A DNA stretch of 64,000 nucleotides from Linum tenue (GCA_946122785.1 CAMGYJ010000011.1:35180513-35244512), one strand, 5' to 3'. Positions 12,064 to 24,592 are shown, numbered from the stretch's first letter. Numbers and translations are program-made. Notes: generated from the sequence alone by a model not told the origin.

Positions 12064-13200
12064 TTAAACAAGATGGATCTTTCTTTTCCCATCTTTATAA
12101 ACCCAAATAAAGATTCTGATTTTCTTATCAATTTCATCACACACAGACATAAGAAGGACAGAAGTTTGCATGGCATACACAGGTAACGCATTAAGAACAA
12201 CACATGTTAGAGTGGCTCTACCAGCTAATGACAGGGTTCTAGCTTTCCAATAGTTCAGCTTTTCAATATTCTCCAAGATATATCTATAGGTATTCCTAGA
12301 GACTCTATCATGGAGAACTCGAACCCCTAGATACTTCCTGAGATCAGAGGTACTATGGATTCCAAGTTTGTTACTAATGCAGGTTCTGCCCACACTCCTA
12401 ACATTCTTGGAAAAGAAAACTCTCAACTTTTCTTTGCTTATGAGCTCGCTTGAGGCATCACAGAACCATTGGAAATAGTTCATGACCATCTCAGCTTGCT
12501 TTGGACTAGCTTCAGCAAAGATGACAAGGTCATCTGCAAAAAAAAAAAAAAAGGTAAGATAGCTCGGGGCCATCACGAGAGAGCTTGAGAGATTTCCATC
12601 TACCTTCCCTAACTTCTCTAAGGATGCAATGGCCTAAACGTTCAATTCATAAAGTAAATAAGTAGGGTGAGAGTGGACATCCCTGTCTCAATCCACTGTT
12701 TGGTGTAAATTTCCCACTCTCTCCTCCATTCCATAAGACCTGAAACTCGATAGTAGTAACACATCTCATCATCATCCTCACTCCTTCCTGTGGAATCTCA
12801 ACAATATTCAGGGTCACCTCCGAGAAGTTCCAGTCCAATCGATCATACGCTTTTGCTAGATCGATTTTAAACAACATAGCTCCTTTTTCCCTGTTCTCTT
12901 TGACATTGAGAGGACTGTCTCTTGCAGAATCAAGATATTACCAGTAATGTGTCTAATGGGAATGAAACCGGATTGATTAGTATGAACAAGGTGATTCATA
13001 GGGGGTTTGTGACGATATGAGAGGCATTTAGTCACCACTTTGTATGAGACGTTGCAGAGGCTAATTGGCTTGATTTGGCTCATGGAGCAAGGGGCCTCCA
13101 CTTTCAGGATCAAGGTCAGGAGGGTCTCATTAATAAACTGGATACGGTCTGGATTGATGAAGCATGAGGAAACAAAGTTGGTGAAGTCCAACCCAACCAC
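12064..13200 (-). pseudogene. LINE reverse transcriptase domain, broken
   Basis: Three minus-strand frames cover the domain. 13200-12856 carries the ISLCNVSYKVVTK finger segment. 12877-12647 carries KIDLAKAYDRLDW (first catalytic Asp) and SGLRQGCPLSPYLF. 12576-12064 carries ADDLVIFAEAS, the two catalytic aspartates of the YADD-type box. Just ahead of ADD, a run of about 15 A on the plus strand expands what should be two or three Phe codons. The frames are shifted against each other, so the enzyme is dead. Family: plant L1 / non-LTR RVT_1. Confidence 0.88.
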
Positions 13201-13899
13201 TTCCCAACATCTCTGGTAAAAGATGGCGTGGAATCCATCTATCCTGGAGCTTTAAGTCCACTCATTCTTGACACAATGTTCTTGACCTCCATCAGGGTTG
13301 GTGTTCTCGTGAAACCAAACAGTGCATCAACCTCCAGTTCAGGGAAGTGTGCAGCAACTTTAGGCCGTTCCACCCCACTTGGCTTGGAATAGAGGTTCAC
13401 ATAAAACTCTATAGCCAACATATGAAGTGAGTATGGATCAACAATTCACTGATTGAGGTCATTCTTCAGGCCTTTGATCTTGTTTCTTCTTCTTCTTGAG
13501 AGGGTACTTGAGTGGAAGAATCTTGTATTTTGATCTCCATGTTTGATGTACTTGGCTCTAGACTTTTGAAGTCAAAGAACTTCTTCCTGCCAAAGGGTGT
13601 CTTCCAATTCCTCCCTGACATTCTGTTATGCAACCAAAGACTGGTGGGTTGGGTTTCTGTCATTCTTCCACTCCAGGCTATTGAACTTGTTGAGTAGAAG
13701 CTTCTTCCTTTTGAAAATATTCCCAAAGATCTCCATATTCCATGTTCTCAGCTTCTCAGTAATGCCCCGCAAGGAAGGGAGAAAATCGTGACTGTTTCCC
13801 CATGAATCAAAGAGAAATTCTCATGGGCAAGCCATGAGGCCAAAAACTAGAATCTCCTCGCCACATTATTCTTGTCCATAGGGCCCTTAATGCAAGTAA

Positions 13900-14446
13900 G
13901 GATAGGCTCGTGGTCAGATATCAGGTGATAGTTTGTGGTCTCACGAAACTTTCTTTGCCAAGCCTCATTGCAGAGGCTCCTGTCAAGCCTCTCTTTGAGA
14001 GTTAATTTGCTCTTGAACCAAGTGAAGCTGGTACTGAGAATCCCAATTCCAATAGACCACTCTTATTAATGCAATTGTTGAAGGCTCTAGCTCTTGCAGG
14101 ATTGAAACTCGCTCCTCCCTGCTTTTGTGAAGGTTTCGTAATGGAGTTAAAATCTCCAAAGAGCATCCAAGATAACTTGATCTGCCTGCTCAAACTGTTG
14201 ATAGCTTCCACAGATGGGTTCTTTCGAATTTATTGGGATTGGCATAAACAACAGTGAAGTAGCAGACCGGGTTCCCTTCCACTGAACACTTGAGATGGAT
14301 GAACTATCTCTGTGTGTCCATAACTTCAAGCACAAAGTCCTCTTTATTGTAGAGGATTCAGATACCACCGCTGAAGCCAATCGCATCAGAAACTTCCCAG
14401 GAGTCGTATCCAAGTGATTCAATGACGTCATTAGCTTCCTTCCCAC
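13900..14446 (-). pseudogene. LINE endonuclease domain, broken
   Basis: Minus-strand frames in this interval encode the central part of an L1 endonuclease: the WEVSDAIGFSGGI-like segment around 14410-14360 and the WMLFGDFNSI segment in 14211-14002, where the Asp-x-Asn pair of the exonuclease-endonuclease-phosphatase fold is kept. Stop codons replace a tryptophan after the GGI motif and fall again before the next strand, so no continuous product is possible. It lies directly upstream of the reverse-transcriptase remnants of the same element. Confidence 0.75.
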
Positions 14447-14538
14447 TAATCCTTAGTTCCACAATGCACACAATACTCGATTTGAAAGTAGAGTTATAAA
14501 ACTCAAAAGTTGATCTAAACTTTGGGTGTCTTACAACA

Positions 14539-14627
14539 TCCAGCTCTCCCCGTTTCCCTCTTTCTCCTCCTTTTGTATATCTCTAACTCTCTAATCTTGT
14601 TTTTTTTTTGTTGCTTCTATGGTTGTA
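14539..14627. repeat. Right member of long direct repeat flanking the LINE
   Basis: 89 bp from tccagctctcccc to tatggttgta, the partner of 10001-10083. It has the same order of landmarks: CTTTCTCCTCC, CTCTAACTCTCTAATCTT, a T run, then GCTTCTATGGTTGTA. Confidence 0.65.
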
Positions 14628-16900
14628 GAGAATTCTCTAAAGAAGTGGTGAATGATGGTGGAGAAAAGAGGAGATGAGATGAGAAAAAAACCAAAATGAA
14701 AGTGATAACGGTGGAGAATATCTGCCCCATTTCATTCCTACAACCTACCTTATTGAAATGCTTAATAGCCAGGCAACAACTTGTAGCAACCCAACAACCC
14801 ACGTCTTAAGTGCGGTCCAACAACTCAAGCATATACTATTGTCTATTAGAACTAACCACAAAAGCTAACAAGAGCTAAAACTTATTGAATCACACAATAT
14901 TAACACAAGGGGCTTTGGAGACTAAAAAAAGAGACAACCTAATGATGCCACAACTCCTCCCACTAGGGGTAAACACGCACACCCTTGGAATCACAAGTAA
15001 GGCAACTCACTATCTTTTAACATATTATTTTAATAATTATATTCTTACATAATACAATAAGTAATTAAATGGACAAATGATTGATATAAATAACCAATAC
15101 AAGAACGATTGAAAAAAGAAAACCCACTAAGGGGTCGGTTACTGTACACTGACTACTTTTACTATACATATAGACTCATCCGTACTCTTATAACTCGGAT
15201 AGGTCTCGGGTGTGGGAGGGTGCAGGGTGTTACTCTTTTGTTCCCAATGAAATCTTGGTGGCTCATTTGCTTTTGAATTGTGGTTTGCCTTCTAGTTAGT
15301 TATTCTCTCCTTCCCCCTTGCACACATTGATCGCTTGGGGACAGAGAGAACGACACTGCTATTTTGAGTCTGCTTTTTGCTTGTTACTACTATAAACCTA
15401 CATCATTTTTTAGCCCAAGCCCGCTGCTAACTATCACACCAATGACCTAAATCCATCGGAAAATGCCAAGCCAATGACATAAACCATTGCCCTCCTATAT
15501 ATGGGCTCTTAAACTTTCAAGTTAAATAGCCTCTTTGCTATGCTCCAACAAATTCATTATATATGGTCCTCTCTCTAAAGCCTTATCTCTCTAGAGATCC
15601 CTATCTATTTTACATACATCATTCATATAATACACTAGCTTGAACGTCATAGTGTATATAACTGGGCCTACCCTCGTCTTTCTAGATGTTTCTTCCACAG
15701 TTAAGGAGATCAAACGAAGGAGTCCAAATTAGAACCCTAAATATTATTATTATTGATGAAAGTTAACTGTATTGGTCTAAACACTCTCTAAACGCAAACA
15801 ATTTGATTGTTATAATGATTACATTTTTTATCTAATTTCTTAGATTTTCTCCTTCTATTTCTCGCTGACTAAACAAACTAGTGTCATTAAACCATGACTC
15901 AGTTGGTTCGTTCGGAAAAAAGTAAATTCAAACCCAAATCCAATCTAGGTAGCCTTATAATGGCATAGCTTTTATGGGCTCAGTCATGATTCATTTGAGC
16001 GGATAATCGTACAAATCGAAAAAAACTAAATTGTCTATTTATGAGATGTCTTGTGTTTATGAGATATTTTTCAATTGAATAAAATAAGACGTCGTCAGTA
16101 GAATTTGAACTCGGGTCCCTTGACTGAAGTATATGACTTTAAAAACTACTCTTCCAGAAATTAATATTATTTTTTAATTGTAGAAAGTAAAATCTTATAT
16201 TAGTATTAATTTTCAGGATTATAAGAAGCCATCATATTTTCTTACAAATTGTTATCGTCTATTATATCCGTCATATCATGATTTTACCATTATGGTAAGA
16301 CTAATTGTTCATCATATCATGATTTAATAGTCATATGATGCCATCAAATTATTTTTTCACACATAAGGTGAGTGGACGACGTCCTTCTTTTCTTTTGGTG
16401 AAGCCTGCTTGAGGGGAGGAAATCGTGGTTTGTGCTGGCAGGTGGGTGATGATAGCATTTCGCTTTGGCTGTTTGGCACGATTAACAATTGTTTTATATC
16501 AGTTAACCACAAATAAATTTTAAATTCATGTTTATTCAGATCATCTTCCGGTCTGATTTTGATAAGATTCAAACAACCACAATAGAGCTGGCAAAAACAG
16601 AATATTCAATATTCCAACTCTTGACACATCCACTAGGAGAGTTTTCAAATTTCACATAATTCATTAATGAGTTATAATAAGTTTCTATTAAGACAAAGTA
16701 AAAGAGAAATGAATGAGCAAACTTACCTAATAAAAAAACCTTCTACTAATAAAAAAAAAGACGAGCAAACATACATACAAGTCAAGAAGGGCAAGCAATG
16801 GTGAAGGTAAAGGGCAAAGCCACTTTTGCTTTTCCTACAAAACAGAGAAAATGAACGTTTTTCCTAAGTAGTGAGAGATGGAAGCCCAAAGAAATACACT
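14628..16900. other. Intergenic stretch, no gene recognised
   Basis: About 2.3 kb of AT-rich DNA. Short frames only. No paired terminal repeats or LTRs were seen. Confidence 0.35.
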
Positions 16901-16901
16901 T

Positions 16902-16924
16902 GCACGAGAGAGAGAGAGAGAGCG

Positions 16925-16963
<39 letters not shown>

Positions 16964-16970
16964 AAGAAAG
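16902..16970. repeat. (GA)n microsatellite upstream of the transporter gene
   Basis: A nearly pure GA tract interrupted by two GC steps (gcgagcgag) and ending in GAAA repeats. It lies about 290 bp upstream of the start codon at 17262. GA/CT tracts are common in plant proximal promoters and leaders; a regulatory role is only a possibility. Confidence 0.85.
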
Positions 16971-17086
16971 AATGGCAATTGAAAAGAATTCACATGGAAG
17001 GAAAGCTGCTAACATCTCATCCTCCGCCATTTTACCATTCCCCTTAAAACACAATTATCAATCTTTGTTTTAGAGTTGTCGTTTCT

Positions 17087-17261
17087 TCCTTCATATGTGG
17101 TTTCTTCTTTTCTCTCTCTACATCTCTTTCAATTACACTTTTTAAACCCGCCCCTGCTTCGTGATCTGGGAGGAGGGTATTGAGAAGGGGTGGGGGAACG
17201 ATTTCGGAAATATGATATTTTTTTCCTGAGCTGAATTCCGACGTGGATTCAGATCTGAGAG
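17087..17261 (+). promoter_or_regulatory. CT-rich leader / proximal region of the transporter
   Basis: Upstream of the start codon there is a pyrimidine-rich patch (ctttcttttctctctctac around 17105-17125), a common feature around plant transcription starts, followed by a G-rich stretch. No clear TATA box in the expected place. The transcription start cannot be fixed from sequence. Confidence 0.3.
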
Positions 17262-20200
17262 ATGGAGGAAAAGAGTACGTTAAGTCAAGGGAGCGTCTTT
17301 AGATCTCTGCTCGCCATTGTTCAGTGGTGGTGTTTCAATGTTACCGTGATTATCATGAACAAATGGATCTTTCAGGTTCATCTCTCTCTACTTCTTCGCC
17401 CTCTTCCTGAAGTTTCTTCTTTTTGGGTTATGGCTTGGATTTTTGTTTCTAATTCTTGGTGTCCAATTCCACATATTTACCTTGATCATTGAGTTACTCT
17501 TTACTGTTCTGTATTTGCCAACTTCTCATAATTGGGAATTTTTATTGTCTATGCATGCCTCATAATGCTGGAGCCCTTTTGCCTAATTTCCAGTTCTAGG
17601 ATCGTGATTGCCCTTTGCAAGCTCTCTCCAAAGCTATACGAATTGTTTATTCTGTGCGTGAGGGCATTTCCTGACTTGCGACATATGTTGCTCTACCTAC
17701 TCTTGTATGATGCAACAGAAGGGCTAGTAGGTGGAATATTATTAACAGACAAAAATCTCAGCTTTGGTGGTTGTAACTGTTTTAGTTTATGGTATATCAA
17801 ATTACCTATTCAGGAGTTTGGTAAATCGAAAAGGAACCAGGCTTGGCATAATGCAGACTGGTTAGTAATCGGATCTGCACTTGAGGAATATTCGTTGTAC
17901 TCGTGATTTGGTTCATATCTCCTAGTAGCAGATGCCAGATGTTTGACATCTTTTTTTTTTTTTTTTTTTTTGATGGGCATCTTTAAGTTCAAAGAATCAG
18001 GGGTTTATGTTTCTTAAAGTACATGATTTGCTTTACTTTATGATTTTTAATATTCGGTTATGGTTTTCATAATAATTCATAATATATAGTGTGAAAGACG
18101 CTTGGTTCTTCGAGGAATTATCTTTTTATCCTTCCGAGGACATTCCTTTTTCTGTCCTCTTATCTAGGAAAGGGGGTTTTGGATGAGATTCTGAGTTATC
18201 AACTGATCATGTTGAATCTAAAATTGGGTTTTGTTTGACAGAAATTGAATTTCAAGTTCCCGCTATCTGTATCTTGTGTCCACTTTGTATGCTCATCCAT
18301 TGGAGCATTTATCGCAATCAAGGTGCTAAAGATCAAACCTCTTATAGTGGTCGACCCTGATGATCGTTGGAAAAGAATATTCCCCATGTCATTTGTGTTC
18401 TGCATAAACATTGTGCTGGGAAATGTGAGCTTGCGATATATCCCAGTTTCATTTATGCAGACAATAAAGTCGTTTACTCCTGCAACTACAGGTTTGAACA
18501 TAAAAAAATATTTTTATCAAACTTTCTTATCAACCTATATATTGTTGTTCTTTGTACGGTTTCATGTCGGTGTGCTTACCTTTGTGCGACTACATCAGTT
18601 GTTTTGCAGTGGTTGGTTTGGATGAAGTACTTTGATTGGCGCATTTGGGCTTCATTGGTGCCTATTGTTGGAGGAATACTCTTGACATCGGTGACAGAGC
18701 TCAGTTTCAATGCTTTCGGATTTTCTGCTGCCCTGCTTGGCTGCTTGGCAACTTCCACAAAGACTATCCTTGCAGAGTCCTTACTGCATGGGTACAAATT
18801 TGACAGGTACTTTCCCACATGTTTCTGAAACTATCTGGGTTTTTTTTGAACCGCCTGGAACATGGAGTGCATTATTTAGATGTGAAATGGCATGTACTGT
18901 TCTTGAATCACCTTCAGCTGTTGCTATCTGTACTATGTCCAGGCCTGTTCTAAAAATATTGTTTTGTCTAAACCTTAAGGGGTTTGCATGTATAAATAAT
19001 GGAATTTGAATGAGTAGATTGGGATCCATGATAGAGTTTAAAAATGTTGTTGTTTGGATCGTTGATTTGACAGAAGTATTTTTACAGTGTGTTCCATAAT
19101 TTAGTTTATATCTACCCAAAATGGGTAGAATTAAGCAATCATTACCTCCCAGAAGAGATTTGAGACATATGAGATTTGCTAGTTCACTCAATTGTGGAGA
19201 AGACAATAACTCTAAAGGAAAAGAAAAGAACTTATGTCATACCATCACTTGCTAGATAACTTGAAAAAGGAGAAAAAAAAAAACATATGCTCATTCGTTT
19301 CTTCCTATCCTTTCTTTTTACCTGCAAGTACTATATGCTCAATATTGTGTATCGTGGATGTAATTACTAATTAGTGAAGTACACACAGTGTACAGTAGCC
19401 TTCTATATATAGGCAACTAATGCGGTTCTCGCTAGTATGTATGTCCTATGAGGTTATTATCAAAATCAAAATTCTTACTTTTACTCATTGCTTTTTGGTT
19501 GTTATGTTTTTGTTAGCATAAACACGGTGTACTACATGGCTCCTTTGGCTACCATGATACTTGGTGTGCCAGCAATGCTACTAGAAGGCAATGGGGTTCT
19601 GGAATGGTTTCATATGCACGAGACTATCTACTCTTCCCTTTTTATCATACTCCTATCTGGTGTACTTGCCTTCTGCCTCAACTTTTCGATCTTCTACGTG
19701 ATTCATTCAACAACAGCTGTCACCTTCAATGTTGCCGGGAACCTCAAGGTACAAAAAGGAAAACTCGGTATCCTCCACCAGTTTCTGATTTTATGCATAT
19801 CATATTCATCTAGGGAGTGGATGTTTTGGAGACAAAAATGAACTTAGAAGTTCAAGCAAACATAGTTCTTCGGTCTAACTTTCTAAAACAAACTGTTGAT
19901 GCTGGACACCCCCATGAATAATTAAAATCTAAAAGTCACATCACTAGTAAAATTCCAGTTCTTTTCCCTTTGGAAAATTGGAAGTTATACCCATATAATA
20001 GTTAGTTCCCAAAGCCCGCCTAAACCCTAGAATAGTGTCCTTGATCTCTACTATTTCATGCCTGATCGATTTCACGTTTGTTATCAATGACGGGAATCTT
20101 TTTTTTTTTTTCTACAGGTTGCAGTTGCCGTGCTGATTTCATGGCTGATATTCAGGAACCCAATCTCAGCGATGAATGCTGTGGGATGTGCTATCACGCT

Positions 20201-20345
20201 CGGTGGATGTAGTTTCTATGGATATGTAAGCCATTTGTTGTCACAACAGCCAGCCCCTCAAGGAACTCTGTGGACGCCCAAGACTGCAAGAAGCCGAATG
20301 GAGTTACTGCCTCTTGTAAATGATAAATTAGATGATAAGGTCTGA
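17262..20345 (+). CDS. UDP-GALT1: UDP-galactose/UDP-glucose transporter, UDP-GALT1 type
   Basis: Predicted to move UDP-galactose (and UDP-glucose in the Arabidopsis family) from cytosol into the Golgi for cell-wall and glycan synthesis; member of the triose-phosphate/nucleotide-sugar transporter family. Five exons: 17262-17375, 18242-18491, 18599-18806, 19517-19748, 20118-20345, all GT-AG, phases consistent, giving 343 aa, close to the Arabidopsis UDP-GALT1 length. Recognised segments: QWW.FNVTVIIMNKWIFQ (residues 21-38), FPLSVSCVHF, FIAIKVLKIKPL, SLRYIPVSFMQTIKSFTPATT (about 101-121), LLTSVTELSFNAFGF, FYVIHSTTAVTFNVAGNLK (end of exon 4) and NPISAMNAVGC. About ten hydrophobic helices are expected. 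The start is chosen because exon 1 aligns from its first Met. The C-terminal tail is Pro/Arg-rich with a MELLPLV end, as in the family. Substrate is inferred from the family. Confidence 0.93.
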
Positions 20346-20884
20346 ATTAGTGAAATGATTCTCCTGAGGAGAGGGGAGCTTTACATGATGATGATGATGA
20401 TGCTCTTTTGCAGTTGAGGCAACATAGGGAGGAGTAATTTGTACTAATGTACAAGGAACTGATGAAATTTTGGGAAATTATTTAAATGTGTTGTAGTGAA
20501 CTTGATTGATTAACCATACAAGTTCGATACGAGTTTACTTTTGCTTGCTCAGGAATATGAAACGTGTTTTTCCAGCGGCCTACATGTATTATCAGTCGAT
20601 TTCCCGTGTCTAGCTAGCTAGTAGTGGCAGGAGGACTAAGATCCCCAAGAGAATTTATCTTTGTTCTTGAGAATGGAAAAAGAAAGCTGGGCTAGCTTAG
20701 TTCCGCCATTTCGTATTAATCTCCATGATCTTGAAGAAAGTTACACGTGAGAAAGACAATCTTAAGACAAGATTCCATCAATTATATAGTACCAACATTA
20801 AAAATATTTCACAAATGTGTTGTCTTTTCTAAGACATCTTGAATCTGATTGAGGCACCAAGTCTAAGATGGAAGGCGGTAATCA
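20346..20884. other. 3' flank of the transporter gene
   Basis: Contains the 3' UTR, with a short ATG-rich trinucleotide repeat (gatgatgatgatgatg, 20387-20403). No further gene is seen. Confidence 0.4.
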
Positions 20885-21286
20885 ATATATACGAGCCAAC
20901 TTGTGGGGACGTGTTGAAGAGTGTTGAAATTATATACTGAATGCACATGAAGATGTTCAGAGAAGAAGCTCATGCTCCAGAGTTCAGCGAAAAATAAAGT
21001 TGCATCGATTATAAACAGTGAATAACGAACTTGCCATTGTAATTTTGTCGTTGCTGAATATAAATATCTGGAACCAAACAACGACAAAAGGCGAGGATTC
21101 CTTTCCCTTTATGTTCATCCTCCTCGAGCTTTCTTCAGTAAGACATGGTTGCTGACTTGCTGTAGTAGTTATCACGTTAGTCTTACACACTAAAGATTTC
21201 AGTTCGATACTTGGTAGTAATATTTTTTTTTCCGAACAACATGTTGATTTTTTTTGTGCATTTTATGTTTGATATTTTTATTTAAA

Positions 21287-23292
21287 TCTACCCACTAATA
21301 TAAGGAGATTCTGTGGGGAGAGTGGGTTAAAACTGAATTTGGAGGCTTAACCGCATCTCACGGAAGGCTATGTAAGTCTTTTTCACATTATATATTACCT
21401 CGGCTACGTGAGTTAAGACTTCAGAGTTACATGATTAGGCATTTGGGTTGGGCTTCCAACTTTTGTTTTTGGGTGAGAATCGGGTAGCTTTTGGGATTGG
21501 GCTGTGGTTTATATCTAATTATCTTTTTCAATTAGATTTCTATTTTGTCGGAAGCCTAAATCATCTTCTCTGCAACACATAATACAACAACGAGAATGAA
21601 TAATTTGAGTCTCATATAATGTGGTTTCTGATTCCGACTCAAGTCATAATTGCTTAAAGCAGTGAGATTGATATATAACTCATAGCCACATAAAAATCGG
21701 GTAGAAAATCAAAATCATGTCCATATCCGTTCGGGTTTAGGGTGTTTACGGTTATCCGTGGGTAATAATTTCTCTTTATAAATCCAATCAACATGTTAAT
21801 ATTCATACGTACTCACATTATATAAGTGAAAAAGTATGACATTAATTCACTAGAGCGAAGAAAATTAATTTCAAACAAAAATTATGTGAAAATATTATAT
21901 TTGTATGCTAAATATAAACTATGTTGAGAAACATAGTGATAATTTCTATGCTAAATACATATGCATGTGTATAATCGGGCGGGTTCGAGTTGGATAGTGA
22001 GAAACCCGTGTCCACCCATTATCCACGATATTTCGTTTCGGGTTTTACCCGTACCCACAGAAATGCTTCGGGTTCGAGAATTACCCTACACAATTAGTGC
22101 GTATTTTTATCATACCTAAACACCATGAAGACAAAAAATTACAGATAAACTCATAATAATATTAAATATTTAATACATATTAAATTATATTGTTATGAGT
22201 TTCAACCAAAATAATACATTATCATAATGGTGACAAAATAGGATTAGGATTGCGTGGGGATCAATTCCATATATTAGTGAGAGGATTTATAATTGATCAT
22301 ATCTCATTTGTTTTATATTGGATTTTAATTTTTTTATTTTGAAAATTCCAATTGGTTAAACTATAGAAGATGATATCCATTTTGATATATGTTTTGGAAA
22401 AAATATTTTTTCTCTAAGAGAATTGGCCCTTATGGTAATTCATTTATTTATTTATTTTTAATCCATATGTGATCAAGTTTGTAAGTAATATTCAGTCAAT
22501 TTAAGAATCATCCTCAATAAACCTTATATTTCTCTTCTAAATAATGAATCTCAATCATCAGCATTTTTCATATTTGAGACCCAATTCGAATGGTAGATAC
22601 TACCAATCAATTACTAAAGCTTTTAATATTTAAGTTCCAACTTGAGTTTTGGATACTATAAAATATAATTTTGTTTTCTTTGGTCATCAAGAATTCTGAT
22701 TTTTAGAGTTAATGATGAAAAGCTACTGAAAATAGTGGGAGAATGATACCTCCTCTTCCTAATGACTCATTAAATGAAGGAATGCATTTTTTCCTTTTGA
22801 CAAAAAAAAAACAACATCATAAATCCCATAAATGGGTTAATAGTTTCGAAGATAATCAATAATGGAAAAAATTAACCTCCAACAACATTTTTTTAGTAAA
22901 ATTATGTAAATTGTCATGTAAATTACATTGCATATATCATATATGATCATGTTTTGTGTTTGAATATGCTTCACAAAAATACAAAAGATAAAAGTGAAGA
23001 TAGTGGAGTCAATAATGAAAATTCTTGATGAATAAACGGATTACTTTGGAATACCTATAATATTGTGACATCAAGTTTAATATGAGTTAATATACTTTGC
23101 ATAAGACTTATTTTTTGAATTTCAACAAGAATCAACATGGAAGGCAAATGTTGTTAATTCACATGTTGTTTGTTGACATATAAGCATGGCAATAATATAA
23201 GGGAAGTGGAGATTACTGAAATTTCAGCTTTAAAGCTTTGTTAATTACGGCAATCATATTGCAATCGGCCAACGGGCCGGGGTACAATCTAG
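21287..23292 (+). mobile_element. Non-autonomous Helitron (2,006 bp)
   Basis: Starts TCTACCCACTAATATAAGGA, the usual plant Helitron 5' form, and ends CTAG after a short hairpin (CGGCC aacg GGCCG-type stem at 23266-23279) placed about 10 nt before the end. It sits between A (21286) and T (23293), the canonical AT target, with no inverted repeats and no target duplication. Copy B of the duplicon lacks it and reads across the junction (ttttatttata.taaaatagg). The interior is AT-rich; no RepHel protein and no recognisable captured gene were seen. Confidence 0.78.
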
Positions 23293-23471
23293 TGTAAAAT
23301 AGAAAAATGTTTTCAGATTTACCCACGCAAAGCCAATCTCTGCAACAATTTTTCATTTGTTCTGAACATGTATCAATTTTTATTTTTCATTTTGTATTTT
23401 AAATTTTTTATTTATTTATAGAATAAAAAATTATTTTTTAATATATCCACGCACGCAAATGCCAATCACCA

Positions 23472-24166
23472 GGGTTAAATGCACCAAATACTACTTAAGT
23501 ACTAGTTTTGTTGCTTACTAATCACTTAAGTTTTTTTAGTTGCAATTAAACCACATAACTCGACTTTTGGTTGCACCGTTATATTTTTCATCCTTAAACT
23601 TAACGGTGGGTATCAAATTGAAGTTTTTCACCTTAAATTACACCACACCATTTTCTTCCACTTTCTTCCTCCCCACAAAATAATTTTTTTTAATTGGAGG
23701 ATTGAATAAACCCGATCACAATAACCCTTTGAAATTCTTCTCTTGCTCTGTGGCTGCCGATTCTCTTGTAAAATTATTTATAGAGTTCGAGATGGGGGAT
23801 TCGGCTGCGAACTTGGTTGAAAAACTGAGTTCTCATAAGGTTAAAAAGTTTACTTTATTTGGAATGAAACCAAAGTTTAATTCAATTATACTTAAAAATT
23901 AATAAAAAATGAAACAATTGTAAATTTTGACGAAAACAATAAAGGAGGGCATAAGATAATTAAAGAGAGCGCTAGTAATACCGAAATGAAGATGAAAGAA
24001 TGTGAGAGAAAATGAAATTGCGTAAATTGATGCGGCAAATTTCAATTTGATACCTACCGCTAAATTAAGGCTGGAAAATATAATGGTGCAACCGGAAATC
24101 GGCTTATGTGGTTTAGTTGCAACTAAAAAAACTTATAACTGGTTAATATGCAACAAAACCAATACT
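23472..24166. mobile_element. Long-TIR foldback element (Mutator-like MITE)
   Basis: The left arm (about 23499-23630) and right arm (24035-24166, reversed) match for about 130 bp: both contain GTTTTGTTGC, then TTTTTTTAGTTGCAA.TAAACC, GGTTGCACC.TTATATTTT and GTATCAAATTGAA. The left end carries about 25 further bases (from GGGTTAAATGCACC) not seen on the right, so the right tip may be lost. No clean target duplication. Copy B lacks the element. The centre (about 23640-24030) has a short frame of 66 codons that I do not recognise. Confidence 0.72.
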
Positions 24167-24206
24167 AGCCCACATAGTGAAACTGTCACCACACGCCTCC
24201 TGCCTC

Positions 24207-24578
24207 TGTCACAAGGAAGACTCTAGAAGAATCTAGAAGGGTGCGAGTACATGCATTCATCTCTAGATTCATGCTCCAATGTACATGCATCCCCCTTATC
24301 TATTATGACGCATTCACCATATTTATTATGATTCGTGTATGGGTATGGGGGGACTTCTAGGTTTGTTCATTTATGACGCCTACATATACTGTATCTAGTG
24401 GAGATGATGCATATATAAGCATCTCTCCCTCACTTTTCATTTATCCAGAAATAGAGAGCTTTCCATCTATAGAGTTTCTCCACACTTGTGAGTTTGAGTG
24501 ATTGCGAGCTAGTCTGACTTAGCTATCTAACGAGACTTGAGTGCTAACTGCCGCACGGCCAAGAGCTGGTCCGTGACA
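24207..24578 (+). repeat. 5' LTR of the Ty3-like element
   Basis: 372 bp, TG...CA. It contains a TATA-like box (GCATATATAAGCATC, about 24410-24424) followed by a CT-rich transcription-start region, as expected for an LTR promoter. Confidence 0.9.
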
Positions 24579-24580
24579 AG

Positions 24581-24592
24581 TGGTATCAGAGC
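24581..24592 (+). other. Primer-binding site (Met-tRNA type)
   Basis: TGGTATCAGAGC two bases after the 5' LTR, the standard plant LTR-retrotransposon primer site complementary to the 3' end of initiator tRNA-Met. Confidence 0.9.

Larger units (their letters stand above)
10084..14538 (-). mobile_element. LINE (L1-type non-LTR retrotransposon), 5'-truncated and decayed
   Basis: Reading on the minus strand from 14538 down, the domains come in the normal L1 ORF2 order: apurinic-type endonuclease (about 14440-13900), reverse transcriptase (about 13200-12060), a zf-RVT linker region (about 11840-11030) and an RNase H domain (10529-10053). Hallmarks include FGDFN in the endonuclease, DLAKAYDRLDW and LRQGCPLSP and the ADD active site in the reverse transcriptase, and SNDS plus REC..AAD in the RNase H. 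Many stops and frameshifts break the frame. ORF1 is missing, so the copy is 5'-truncated. The 3' end is only weakly A-rich. A hAT MITE lies within (11185-11535), and a long A run at 12537-12552 sits beside the codons of the ADD box. Confidence 0.9.

Noticed and set aside
12537..12560. Plus-strand A run read as a poly(A) tail of another retroposon
   Set aside because: It lies between LINE reverse-transcriptase codons that continue on both sides with no target duplication; better explained as codon-run expansion.
16902..17054. Ser/Leu-repeat protein on the minus strand
   Set aside because: Translation of the GA microsatellite; not a protein-coding signal.
17532..17906. 124-codon open frame with hydrophobic segments between transporter exons 1 and 2
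   Set aside because: It lies wholly inside intron 1 of the transporter gene, does not match the family and has no conserved motif; intron-derived chance frame.
18781..19206. 141-codon minus-strand frame
   Set aside because: Antisense to exon 3 and intron 3 of the transporter; no recognisable product.
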